64,000 bases of DNA from Bolinopsis microptera (taxonomy: Eukaryota; Ctenophora; Tentaculata; Lobata; Bolinopsidae). The stretch lies in NCBI RefSeq assembly GCF_026151205.1, contig NC_087084.1, positions 4,147,538-4,211,537 of the forward strand, given 5' to 3'. Under the pieces are notes generated by a model. That model saw nothing but the letters and a program-made list of their open reading frames with translations. It made no database searches and was not told the origin of the DNA. How positions within the stretch are numbered: position 1 is the first letter of the stretch; every line of letters begins with the position of its first letter. Below are positions 23,506 to 36,077 of the stretch, one piece after another. The position numbers were made by a program, and so were the translations under genes.

Positions 23506-26500
23506 ACACAAAACATACTGCGTGGCGTGTATTAATGTAGAAAATACCGTACCAAAGCCACTCTGACAGTGGACCTGGTCCTCCTTCTGCTCGTCATGGG
23601 CTGACGGTCCTGCGGTCGAGTGGAAAAAGTTGCAAATTAGTGCCGAGGATTAATTTGCAATCTCCTCCTCCCTGCAGACCATAGGAACATTATCATGGTT
23701 CTTAATTTACCATGTTTATCATGATGCGAGTAATTCTTGATTTATCCAGGGGTTTCAGGATAGGCCTTGAAATTCGGGGAAACTTTCTTATCGGCGTAAA
23801 AGGATAAATCACGTAATATGTATCCGAGCTCTGATTGGTTGGTGAGGGGGAAGTGAAATCAGTGATTGGTAAGTGTGACAATGTTGCAAAATATGGTGGG
23901 ACATCTTGCAGGGTCGTTAGCATGGCATGCCTGACAACTTAATCAATTAGCCTAATCAATGAGATATACTTGTTATTTGGGGGAGAAGTGATCAGTAGTT
24001 CCGCAAGTTATTAGATCAGTAGCGAGGAGTTATTAGATCAGAAGTTGGAATACTAAACGGCAACATAAGTGGTCCAGTCTACAAGCTCTACAAGCTTGAC
24101 AGTCAATGACTTCATCTCTTCATCAAAAGTTGCTCATCAAATATTTCCATTCTTTTAACATTTGGGGCCGTTTTGAAGAGAAAGCAAAGCTGAAAATTTG
24201 ACACAGGAACCTTCAACCTACAGCTTAGCCATGGATTGTATACTTGAGATCCTTCAAGTTCATGACCTATTGTTCTACATCAGCCCACGTTAGAGCCGAG
24301 ACCGTCAAAACTTAGGATCCTAGATTCCGTCGAATTAGCACGTTCATATTTCATATTTCAACAACTTGCTTGCCAGGGTGCTTGAATGAAGTAAACAAGT
24401 AAGACGTTAGAGTATGAAGCATATATGCAGTATCTTCATAATGAATCCCAAATATTTGAATATGTATTGAAGTATGAAGTTGAGTTTGCCAATACGAATG
24501 TTGGTGGTTTCTCAAATTTTCTTCACAAGTAGAACTGCACCCTACATAAGTACTGATTCTTGCCAAAATTCTAGCCCACCATTGTTCATTTAAGAAATTC
24601 TAAACATTTTAATGCTCATTCATAGTTCGCTGTTCCGTTTTCATTTTTATTTTGCTACTAAAAGGTATTTGTATAAAAAGGCCCACCACTTAACTCACAC
24701 CGTAAATTTACACCTTTTGGTCATTCTCATGTCATGATAACACCTTGGTTATATAAATCCTTGTTATTCACGAGGTCTGCATAATGCACATGGCAACATT
24801 TGGACATTTGCAACACACTGGGCAAGACACAAGTTAAGCAAGTCTCAAATTCAATCTAGCTGTTTACAATTTACATCCATATAATCCGGTAAAGTAAAAA
24901 GCCCGCCCCCATCTTAATTACAAACTTCTCACTTCAAAACCGCAGAAGTTATTTTGTTTTCTCGTCCTTTTAGCTCTTAACCGAGTGTTGACATCTAAAA
25001 TTACGCAGGGAAATGGCTTGTATTACGCAGTTGACCAACTTATCAAGTTTAGGAACATCATCTATAGATTTCCATTCTGTATAAAGATATCCAGCCCTAG
25101 ATATTTTATTATGATTCTCTGCGCCTCTATCAGGCTAAAGGACACGAGCTCAAGCCAGAATGAGACAGCTGCACGCTTAAGACACTACAGAAATTGCAGA
25201 GCTCTTCGAATTTTAACTTTCTTAAGTTTTACAAACACAAGCCTTTTTCGTGCCGCCACGTTCCTCACTCCATTGTTTTGGGTGATCTTTTAAATGTTTT
25301 ACCTTTGCACGGCTTGGAACCTTGTTACAGACAAACATTTTAAACAGCAAAGTTAAGAAGCACAAAATATAATAGTCACGAATGCCTTGGAAGTTATTGC
25401 AAATAAACTAAGGTTTATTTTTAAATGAACTGATTTTAAAAAGAAATAGCCGCGTTAAAGCCCAACTTCTGTACAACTAAGGAAACTGCTGCTAAATTTT
25501 TGAGATTCTGCTCCTTAGAAAGTTAGAAATTAGAATTAAGCGTTATAATTTTCAATATTTATAATCTTGGTCAGTAGATTTGTGTCTTGGCAAATACTCT
25601 AATATCACTTATTATCATGTGGTGTTGTCAATGTAATTTATTCTCATGTTGGACACCTTCAAGTGGGGATGGTAATCTAGGGTGAACCTAATCTTATTAG
25701 ATACGTTTAAATTAATCAGCTCATTCATTGGTCATTGTCAACGTGATAACAGTATCACTTATATCACTTTACTCAGCAACATATTCGCCATTTCTCGCTC
25801 ATAATAAATTTGGGGGAGGGAAACTCCCCCATGTGATAGAATCGCAAAACGTGACCTTTGTTATTTCTTATATGGCACAAGTAGCTGCAATTGATCAGCT
25901 CTTAATTGGGCTGCAATCTTTGACAGGCCTATAATTACCCAATTTTAAATGAATAATATCTCATCGTATGATATGATGATCACGTAAAGAGAATGCTTCC
26001 CGGAATCAGCATAATGAACAGAACAAGATGCTGTCAGCTGTGCGAATGCGGAGAATTCATGCCCCACCTGTAGTCCCTAGAGGGAGAGTTGAACTGGAGA
26101 GGTGAATCATCAGGCATCACACCACTTGCTCGGATGACTTCTTCAGTTACAATAATTTTCGAGTTTTACCCTTGGTATGGTCATCAATAAAACATTTTTA
26201 TCTTTAGACCCGGTTGTAAATTTGGTCTTATCAGGATTACGCGGTATTTTAAGCCATGATATAAACAAGAGACTTGAGATAATCTGAGTGATCTTTAACC
26301 ATGCATTAACTTTATTAACAGGAATAAGTTCTGGAGAAAAGATGCAAGGAAAAATCAAGAGCATCGTTTTCATTATAACATCGAATTAATTATGGTATAT
26401 TTGCACGGTAGTATATGGTCAGTACATTAGTGGGCAATGAACATACAGTTTATAACCAGAAACAGAAAAAATGTCGTGGTTAAAATAATAAATTTGACTG

Positions 26501-26819
26501 ATAACAGAATTGAAATTAATAATAATGTTTTAAGTTGCGAAACTAGGCCACGCCGGCCTGATGCCGATTTAAACCGATTACCTTGCTCATTAGTACATAA
26601 GTATCCCACTTATAGACTTACCTTGGATTAAATTAATAAATTAAAAACATTTAAATGATTGGCTTTCATTCTTGTAAAATGTATCCAAAGCTCCTCCTCC
26701 ACACCCGGAAAAGTTAACGTGAAAACTGCGGCGCCCTTGTTAAATACTATGTGGTACCAGCCAGTGTGCTATTTTCAGGTTATACTTGTTAACTCGTCTT
26801 CTATTTTAGTTTCTGAAGC

Positions 26820-29800
26820 ATGAAGACTCATTTGTGGAACCCGTACTGGCACGGTTACCACAAGATAAGGGGAGGCACCACGTGTGGTTCTGGCACCAAC
26901 CCTTCAACACTGGGAACTTCTGGGAAATACCTTCAGCAAAACTCCACCTGCTATGCTAGTTCTGCAAACAGGTGTAATTCAAATGACGTTCAGGAAAATC
27001 AGCAGCCTAGCAATAATCAGATTCGTACGCTAATGGAAGATCCTTTAGATAAACCAAAACTGATCCCAAAGAAACTAAAAGTTAAATTCCCGATATCTGT
27101 CAAAAAACCAGCCACTTTACCCAGAAAGATAACTATCTCAACTCGAAGGCGTGTGGATTCATTAAATTCGTCGTCTGAACGTATTTCAAATTGTAAGCTA
27201 AGAGCAAGATATGACTGTTGTAAGCACAACATATGTAAAGGTAGACCCGGAGGTCTACCCTCTAGAAGATACATGTCTTCAACTAAGTCATCCAGAGCAA
27301 AAGAGATAAAAGATAGACGGAAAAAAGAGAAATCCGCTATCTACGTACCTCTGCAGTTAGATACAATGGAAGTAGCTAGGTGTGAAGATCGACACGACCT
27401 CGAGGTAGATTCAACGAAGAGTATTTTACCTGCAGACCCTGCAACCAGCAGTCGGCAGTCGTTTGAGCAGTCTTCACACATACTCTCTAAGTTTCAAAAT
27501 GCTGGCCCATCTAGCTTCACTCCAAAGAATAAACGGAGAGAAGTCGGCGGGAAATACCACCAGTCTAACTTGCAACATACAAATCTTAGCCGGGGTAAAA
27601 ATAAGCAGCAAAAGAGAGTCAGAATCTCTGAAACGGTCTGTTATTCAAAGGAAAAGGAGAGTCACGAGTTTAGCGACAGTGTTCTGCAAGTACCAGGCGT
27701 GGGTATCGCTCAAAATAGTATGTTCTCGCACATAAGTGGTTATTTTAGCTCCTATAACGAGCAGAAAGAGAACTCCAAATTGAATCCCTCGTATCCTATC
27801 CTCGGTCGGGAAATGATAAGAAAGTTGAGCACACATTTGTTGGAGGCGACCAATTCATTAAAAAATACAGGGGATGTTGTTAGAGTTTCGGACCCCACGG
27901 CTAACCAAATTAATGATTTGTTAGGACCGAATTTAGGAATTGTTAGGTCTATCTCTAACTCTAGTGACTTAGAAAATCAAAAGGAAACTTGGTTTAAAAC
28001 TAACAACATCGCATGCTCAGAGAGGAGAACCAGAACTGAATATTATTTAAAAGATAAAGTCTCTTACCTAGGCTCCAAGAATCACGAAACTCAAATAGTT
28101 GTTCAGCCGATAAATGAAGCATACCTCACGGACAAGTCCGCATCATCAGAATCTTTGGACATATCAAGAGTTTCTGATCGGCTGGTAACTGGTGCTGTGA
28201 TCGAGCTGCAATCAGTTGGTAGATCTTCACTGCAGCAAACTGATAAATCCCATTCCTTACAACAACCATCATCTCCAACAACAAACTCATTCAACCAACC
28301 ATCATCTCCAACAGCAAACTCATTCAACCAACCATCATCTCCAACAGCAAACTCATTCAACCAACCATCATCTCCAACAGCAAACTCATTCAACCAACAA
28401 TCATTTCCAGGATGTCACTCCTCCCAACAGAAACCATTTTTAATATCACACTCCGTCAACCAATCATCATCTCCAACAACACACTCCATCAGCCAATCAT
28501 CATATCCAACAACACACTCCATCAGCCAATCATCATCTCCAACAACACACTCCATCAGCCAATCATCATCTCCAACAACACACTCCTTCAGCCAACCATC
28601 ATCTACAAAACTGAGTTCTCCAGAGTCATCAGATGGCTATGACGACACTTCCTCTACCAATGCAAACTGTGATATATCATCCAAAAGAGGGAGATTAAAG
28701 ATAAAAGATCTTGCGGAGAGTATTGAAAGCTTGGCGGAGGTTGGTTTGCAACACATTTACATTTCATCAATCTAAAAGTTTGTTTTACTTTCTCAGATAT
28801 GCTGGTAGTATAATTGCATTTCGCTCTTTATGATTAATATTAGGGTCATATAAAGCAATTCATTCACGTTTGCGCGTATCATTTAGAATCTGGAGTATAA
28901 TTTTAGCAGGTACATCGTACATCAAGGGGACCATCACGAAACTGCAGTACAAGATTTCCTTCTGAAAGCAGGTTTGAAATGAATATCGTAAAGTGATACG
29001 TATCATAAAATATGTTCTGGTTGATGATGAGGACCCCTAAAAATATTTGCTCTTCACAGTTTAAAAGATGAAGATTCTGGAGAAAGAAAATCATCACCTG
29101 GGATCAGCAGTTCCAGTTCCCCGACAGTAACTTCTGAACCTATGTCATCAATAAGTGGGGTAATACAATTTGAGTAATATTTCAACTTCATGGATAATTT
29201 AACAAAAATAAGCCATAGCGCAAGTCCTCCTCGCCAGTCGCACAATTGCAATTTCCCATATTTGAAACTACAAGTTTTTTATAGCATGAGTTGATAGTGA
29301 ACTCTTCAGGATGAGAGATACAGCACTCCCCTCCTCGACGAGAAAGAGGTATCTTTACCAGCCAGCCAATCAGCCGTATACACAGAGTCACGTGTCAACA
29401 CGATCACGTTACCTCATCAGCCTACAGAACAGGATCCTACAGCTCCTTTGCATCATGATTCAGAAGACGTGCATAAAACAAAGGACAGTTTTTCATATAA
29501 GCAGAAAAAGTCCTTCGTTGGTCCGTACTGCTCAGAATGCATTCTTCCATCCGGAAAAACTATAAAAAGCCACTCTCCGAGTAGCACAGTGAGCAGACCA
29601 CGGTGGAACTCAAACCAAAACCATACTTCCCCCAATAGATCACGGTGGAATTCTAACCAAACATGTTCTAGTGCCAAATTACAGTTGGAGAAGGGAGATA
29701 TCATGGTGAATGATAAAACCAGTATTTTATGCTCTGAAAACAGTCAGCCTCACTGTAACTCCAGTACAATTGGCTTATCTCATCCACATATTTCGTGGGA

Positions 29801-30536
29801 TTATTATATCTTAGCTCAACAACAAGATGATGTGAACAATTTGCTATCAAGTCAGCTTTCTGGAAACCTATCAACACACCTATCAGCCTCAGAGAAGTCA
29901 CAAGGTACCTTGCCTCAAAATGAGGAAGTGACGAAATATTCCCAATCTCAAGAAAGCAGGCTGCTAAGTAAACATAATTGGAAAGTGTTGGTAACACAAG
30001 ATTTGCCGTATTACAGATCAACCAGCAAAACAGTTAATTCAGCAAATGATCTCTCTATCTCGACTGGCGATGTTTTTCCTTGCAAATGCAATCACTACAT
30101 GACTGATGGTGATTTTGAACGACACACAATCAAAAACGTGGGCGGAACCAAAAACTTAAAAACTCTGAAGCAATATTCGAGATTAAAGTCAGTTAACCGT
30201 TCTGCACGTAGGTCGTTTTTAAAAGAAACGAAAGCGTCAGCAGACAGACGAATCAGTTTTAAACAGCCGAAATACCTCACCTCCAAGGATAATCTTAATG
30301 TTGTTACAGTACCGATACAATTACATTATCTAGAGCTCCTTGATCATCGAACTAGGAATTCTGAACTTAATGATCATGAATGTCAGAAAAGCAGACAAGG
30401 TACTTTCTCTTTTAATAAATCCGATCAGCTCAATTCGAAGGATATAGATAATCCTTGGGTTGTAGTTTTTGCTCGGTTTAACGAAAAAGACAAACAATTG
30501 GTATACGAAGCAATTTTGAGTTTGATGAATAAATAA
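26820..30536 (+). CDS. Unrecognised 1,102-aa Ser/Lys-rich protein, 4 coding exons
   Basis: I do not recognise this protein. Model: 26820-28739, 28910-28971, 29060-29159, 29310-30536 (3,309 nt, all GT..AG, phases 0, 2, 0). The joins are supported because each small exon is open only in the frame its neighbours require. The product is hydrophilic, without signal peptide or membrane segment. It has basic patches (KPKLIPKKLKVKFPISVKK around residue 80) and a Ser-Pro-Thr repeat tract near residues 480-595. The C-terminus is better conserved-looking (NPWVVVFARFNEKDKQLVYE). Two segments resemble each other: VPLQLDTMEVAR, about residue 180, and VPIQLHYLELLDH, about residue 1030; each follows an Arg/Lys-rich stretch. 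The start is uncertain: an upstream acceptor (attttag, about 26812) opens a second frame of about 48 codons across the first 150 bases. AATAAA follows the stop. Confidence 0.7.
28255..28606 (+). repeat. 33-bp coding minisatellite (11-residue repeats)
   Basis: Inside exon 1 of the unrecognised gene, a 33-bp unit encodes NQPSSPTANSF (four copies) and then, after a short spacer, QSSSPTTHSIS (five copies). The two blocks are related and each is internally homogenised, indicating recent in-frame expansion. Ser-Pro/Thr spacing suggests a phosphorylatable disordered linker; that function is inferred. Confidence 0.85.
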
Positions 30537-31026
30537 GATTTTACTATTAAGCAAGGCTATTAATAATGTGACCGTTTATTTTTTCACTTAATAAACATTA
30601 ATTCCATTTTCATCAACCGTAATTGTTAAATCTCACAAACAAAATCAGTTCAATATTAAACTAAATCGAGACTACAATTTAGCATTTTACAGGGTGATTC
30701 AAAGAGAATGTTGGAATGGTTTTTAAATGATACATTTTTTAATGAAGGAGCAAATTAGATGTTGTCTCAAATCACACTAAAAATAACAAATTTCCGATTT
30801 CTATTCGCAGAATCCCACTCAGAAAACGTAGGAAAGACTTCTAGCCAGCTGCGCTCTGTTCCTCTTCCCACTTTCTGTTGCTGGTCTACTTTTCTCACTG
30901 GTTGCGGGTCTTAGATACAGCTTTTTGTAGATTCTATCAACGGTTGTGTACAGCCTGAAAGTTTTGAACAATTAAAAGGGGAAAAAAAAATTTAAGGGAT
31001 TAGTTCAAAAAGAAAATTAATGATAA
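30537..31026. other. 3' flank of the plus-strand gene
   Basis: AT-rich DNA between the plus-strand gene and the 66-bp satellite. Apart from the poly(A) signal I see nothing in it. The consensus starts to look corrupted from about 30,980. Confidence 0.5.
30590..30595 (+). terminator. Poly(A) signal AATAAA
   Basis: Canonical AATAAA 54 nt after the stop codon of the 1,102-aa gene. Another AATAAA overlaps the stop itself (30528-30533). The downstream copy is the likelier signal. Confidence 0.5.
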
Positions 31027-34000
31027 ACCAGGGGGGGGGGCCACTTACCGGGCCCAAAAAGGCCTTAACCCGGGAGGATTCTTTAATCGCTTTTTTGGGG
31101 GGGGAAAAGGGAATTTATTGGATTTGATTTAAACCCATTCTTTCACCCCCAAGCCCGGGGGGGGAAAACCCCGGGTTTCTTTTTTAATGAATTTTGCCCA
31201 AAAGCACAAATAGATTATTGGGGTTTTTTTGGGGTTAAAATTCCCTTCCCTCAAACCAAGGTTCTTAAGGGGACCTTAAAGGGCAAACCCAATTCTTGTT
31301 AAGCAGTCTAGCTTTATTGGGAAAAGGTGGCAAACCCCGGTTTTGCCAAAAGGGGGTTAAACATTTTAATTTACCACCAGTTTTTTAGGGGGGGGGGGGT
31401 TTTTGGGTTTTCTTTTCCCATTTTGGGTTTTGATAAATCACAAACGGGGGGTTGCCCCGGCCCCTTTTTAATGGGGGGGGGAAGCCTTATTGGGTTTTTT
31501 CTTAAAGGGTTTTTCAATTCAAAACGAAACTATTATTGGGGATTAACTTGAAGGGTTTTTTCCCCTAAGCGGGTTCGGGGGGGGGGATTTATTGGGTTAC
31601 TTTTTAAAGGGTTTGTTAAAAAAAGGGGGGAAGGGGAAAAATTTTAAACGGGTTTTGTGGGTTTAAGGGATCTTTTTCCCCAAGTTTAAAATAATTTTAA
31701 ATCTTGAGGTTTGGGGTTTTTATGCAGGGGGGGAAAATTTTTGGGATCTTTGGTTAAACCCAAATTTGCCCACATTTGGGGGGGGGGAAAGCTTTATTGG
31801 GTTTTCCTTCCCCTTTAAACCCCAGTTTTACCACAGGGGGGGAAGGGGGTGAGTTTTTATTTCTTAATTGAAAAGTTCCCCCCAATCCAATAAGGGGATT
31901 TGACCTTTCATTTTCCTAGAATTCGGGGGGGGGGGAATTTTTTCCTTTTTTGGGGGAAACCCTTAGGTGGGCTAAAACCCGGGTTTTGAATAGATGGGGG
32001 GGGGGAGAAATTATTCCCTTATTTTGGGGTTTCCCCCGGGTTTTTCCCGTTCCCCATGGGAAAAAGGGGGTTTAAATTGGGGTTTTGGGGGTTAAAAGGG
32101 GGTTTTTTTTAAAATTGGGGGGGGTTTTTGGGAAATTTGACCTTCCGGATTCCACTGGTTTGGGGGGGGGTTTTACTTGGGATCTTAGGTTAAACCCCGG
32201 AGTTCTTTTCCCAATAGGTGGGGGGGGGGGGGGGGAGTATTATTTGGGGGATCTTGGGGGTTAAAACCCGGATTCTTTTTTCCACTGGGCGGGGGGGGGG
32301 GAGCGGGCTATTATTTGGGGGGATCTTGGGCTTAAACCCCGGGGTTTGTTATAGCAGTGGGGGGGGGGAAGTATTTACTTGGGATTTTGGGAGGGCTTGA
32401 ACCGGGGGTTTTGTTCCATTTGCGTCGGGGGAGGGGGGGGTACTTATTGGGGAATCTTGAGGTTAAAACCGGATTCCCTGTTCCATTGCAGTGGGGGAGG
32501 GGGGCGGGGGTTAATTTTATTTGGGGTTCTTGAGGTTGAACCGGAGTTTTTCCCACTAGAAGTCGGGGGGGGGGGGGAGTCCCAAAACTTGGGATCTTAA
32601 AGGCTTGAAAGGAGTTTTTTTTCCCCTTAGCAGTGGGGGAGGGGAGCTATTTTATTTGGGGGATTTGAGGTTAAACCCCGATTTTCGTTAAAATAGCGGG
32701 GGGGGGGGGGGGGGGAGGGGAGCAAACTTATTTGGGATCTTGGGGGCTTAACCGGATTTTCTTTTTCCAAATTGAGTCGGGGGGGGGAGCTACTTATTTG
32801 GGGATCTTGAGGTTTAAAAACCCGGGTTTTCTTTCCTAGCAGGGGGGGGGGGAGCGGGCTATTACTTGGGTTTGGGTTAAAACCCCGGAGTTCTGTTCCC
32901 TAGCGGGGGGGGGGGGGGGGGGGAAAGGGGAGAATTTTTTTGGGATTTTGAGGTTTTTGAACCGGGGTTTGTTCCACTGGGCAGTGGGGGGGGGGGGCGG
33001 ATTTACTTATTTGGGATCTTGGGGGTTTTTGAACCCGGAGTTCTTTCCATTGCAGTGGGGGGGGGGAAATTATTGGGATTTTTTGAGGTTAAACCCCGGG
33101 GAGTCTTTTCCCATAGCAGGGGGGGGGGGGGGGGGGAAGTTTACTTTTTGGGGGTTTGAGGTTTGGGAACCCCGGGCGTTTTTTTCCCAAACTAGCGTCG
33201 GGGGGGGGCTATTTATTTGGGATCAAAAAGGTTTTTTAACCCGGGGGGTTTTTTTTCCACTAGCAGTCGGGGGGGGGAGGGTACTTATTTGGGAAATCTT
33301 GGGGGGTTTTGAACCGGAGTTCTGTTCATTAGCAGTCGGGGGGGGGGGGAAAGCTACTTTTTGGGATTTGAGGCTTGAACCCGGAGTTCTGTTCCACTAG
33401 CAGTCGGGGGCGGACGCTACTTACTTGGGATCTTGAGGCTTGAACCCGGAGTTCTGTTCCACTAGCAGTCGGGGGAGGGGAGCTACTTACTTGGGATCTT
33501 GAGGCTTGAACCCGGAGTTCTGTTCCACTAGCAGTCGGGGGAGGGAGCTACTTACTTGGGATCTTGAGGCTTGAAACCCGGAGTTCTGTTCCACTAGCAG
33601 TCGGGGGAGGGAGCTACTTACTTGGGATCTTGAGGCTTGAACCCGGAGTTCTGTTCCACTAGCAGTCGGGGGAGCGGAGCTTCTTACTTGGGATCTTGAG
33701 GCTTGAACCCGGAGTTCTGTTCCACTAGCAGTCGGGGGAGGGGAGCTACTTACTGGGATCTTGAGGCTTGAACCGGAGTTCTGTTCCACTAGCAGTCGGG
33801 GGAGGGGAGCTACTTACTTGGGATCTTGAGGCTTGAACCCGGAGTTCTGTTCCACTAGCAGTCGGGGGAGCGGAGCTACTTACTTGGGATCTTGAGGCTT
33901 GAACCCGGAGTTCTGTTCCACTAGCAGTCGGGGGAGGGGAGCTACTTACTTGGGATCTTGAGGCTTGAACCCGGAGTGTCTGTTCCACTAGCAGTCGGGG

Positions 34001-36034
34001 GAGCGGAGCTACTTACTTGGGATCTTGAGGCTTGAACCCGGAGTTCTGTTCCACTAGCAGTCGGGGGGGGGGGAGCTACTTACTTGGGATCTTGAGGCTT
34101 GAACCCGGAGTTCTGTTCCACTAGCAGTCGGGGGATGCGGAGCTACTTACTTGGGATCTGAGGCTTGAACCGGAGTTCTGTTCCACTAGCAGTCGGGGAG
34201 AGGGAGCTACTTACTTGGGATCTTGAGGCTTGAACCCGGAGTTCTGTTCCACTAGCAGTCGGGGGAGGGGAGCTACTTATTGGGATCTTGAGGCTTGAAC
34301 CCGGAGTTCTGTTCCACTAGCAGTCGGGGGAGCGGAGCTACTTACTTGGGATCTTGAGGCTTGAACCCGGAGTTCTGTTCCACTAGCAGTCGGGGGAGGG
34401 GAGTACTTACTTGGGATCTTGAGGCTTGAACCCGGAGTTCTGTTCCACTAGCAGTCGGGGGAGGGGAGCTACTTACTTGGGATCTTGAGGCTTGAACCCG
34501 GAGTTCTGTTCCACTAGCAGTCGGGGGAGGGGAGCTACTTACTTGATCTTGAGGCTTTGAACCCGGAGTTCTGTTCCACTAGCAGTCGGGGGAGGGGAGC
34601 TACTTACTTGGATCTTGAGGCTTGAACCCCGGAGTTCTGTTCCACTAGCAGTCGGGGGAGGGGAGCTACTTACTTGGGATCTTGAGGCTTGAACCCGGAG
34701 TTCTGTTCCACTAGCAGTCGGGGGAGGGGAGCTACTTACTTGGGATCTTGAGGCTTGAACCCGGAGTTCTGTTCCACTAGCAGTGGGGGAGGGGAGCTAC
34801 TTACTTGGGATCTTGAGGCTTGAACCGGAGTTCTGTTCCACTAGCAGTCGGGGGGAGGGGAGCTACTTACTTGGGATCTTGAGGCTTGAACCGGAGTTCT
34901 GTTCCACTAGCAGTCGGGGACGGAGCTACTTACTTGGGATCTTGAGGCTTGAACCCGGAGTTCTGTTCCACTAGCAGTCGGGGGAGCGGAGCTACTTACT
35001 TGGGATCTTAGGTTGCCCCGGGGAGTTCTTTTTTCCACAAAGCGTGGGGGAGGGGGATTATTATTGGGACCCTTGGGCTAAAACCCCGGAGTTCTTTTCC
35101 CACTACCCGTGGGGGGGGGGGAGCTTTTTATTTTGGGATCTTAAAGGTTAAAACCCGGGGAGTTCTGTTCCACTAGCGGGGGGGGGGAAAGGGGGTACTT
35201 ATTTGGGATCGGGGAGGCTTGAACCGGAGTTCTGTTCCACTAGCGTGGGGGGGGGGGGGGGAGCACTTATTGGGACCCTGGGGCTTAAACCCCGGAGTTT
35301 GTTCCACTAGCAGTGGGGGGGGGGGGGGCCTATTTTGGGATTTTGGGTTTAAAACCCGGATTTTAATTTCCTTGGTTGGGGTGGGGAGCTACTTATTTGG
35401 GGGATCTTGGGTTAAAAACCGGATTTCTTTTTTCCATTTGCAGTCGGGGGGAGGGGAGCTACTTATTGGGATCTTGAGGCTTGAACCCGGAGTTCTGTTT
35501 CCACTAGCAGTCGGGGGAGCGGGAGCTACTTCTTGGGATCTTGAGGCTTGAACCCGGAGTTTCTGTTCCATAGCAGTCGGGGAGGGGAGCTACTACTTGG
35601 GATCTTGAGGCTTGAACCCGGAGTTCTGTTCCCCTAGCAGTCGGGGAGGCGGAGCTACTTTTTGGGGATCTGAGGTTTAAACCCCGGGTTCGGTTCCCAT
35701 TTAGCGTCGGGGGAGGGGTGTCCCTTATTGGGATTTGGGTTTTGAACCCGGAGTTTTGTTCCATTTGAGGGGGGAGGGGAGTATTTATTTGGGGACCCTT
35801 GAGGTTTAAAACCGGAGTTTTTTCCCCTTAGAAAGTGGGGGGAGCGGGCAAATTTATTTTGGGATCTTGAGGCTTAAACCCCGGAGTTTTTCACTAGCAT
35901 TTGGGGGGGAGGGGAGCAAATTATTGGGGATTTGAGGCTTAAACCCCGGGTTCTGTTAACTAGCAGTCGGGGGGGGGAGCTATTTTAATTGGGATCTTAA
36001 AGGCTTGCCCCGGGTTTCTGTTCCATTTAGCAGT

Positions 36035-36077
<43 letters not shown>

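Larger units (their letters stand above)
16519..26819. other. 10.3-kb region without a recognised gene
   Basis: AT-rich DNA between the collagen IV locus and the plus-strand gene at 26.8 kb. Open frames are short (up to 102 codons) and show no family motifs or continuity across splice sites. Its 16.5-kb end should hold the distal collagen promoter and 5' UTR, but no clear core elements are seen. Structured parts (inverted repeat 16.8-17.06 kb, hairpin 18.07 kb, duplication 22.9-23.5 kb) are listed separately. A further small G-rich hairpin (tgggggagggaaactccccca, about 25811-25831) is visible. Short exons of an unrecognised gene cannot be excluded. Confidence 0.5.

Noticed and set aside
24985-25293. 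102-codon plus-strand open frame
   Set aside because: No recognisable motif, no splice continuity with neighbours, and composition like surrounding non-coding DNA.
32218-33400. Gly-rich open frames in the corrupted satellite blocks
   Set aside because: They arise from inflated G homopolymers in unreliable consensus.
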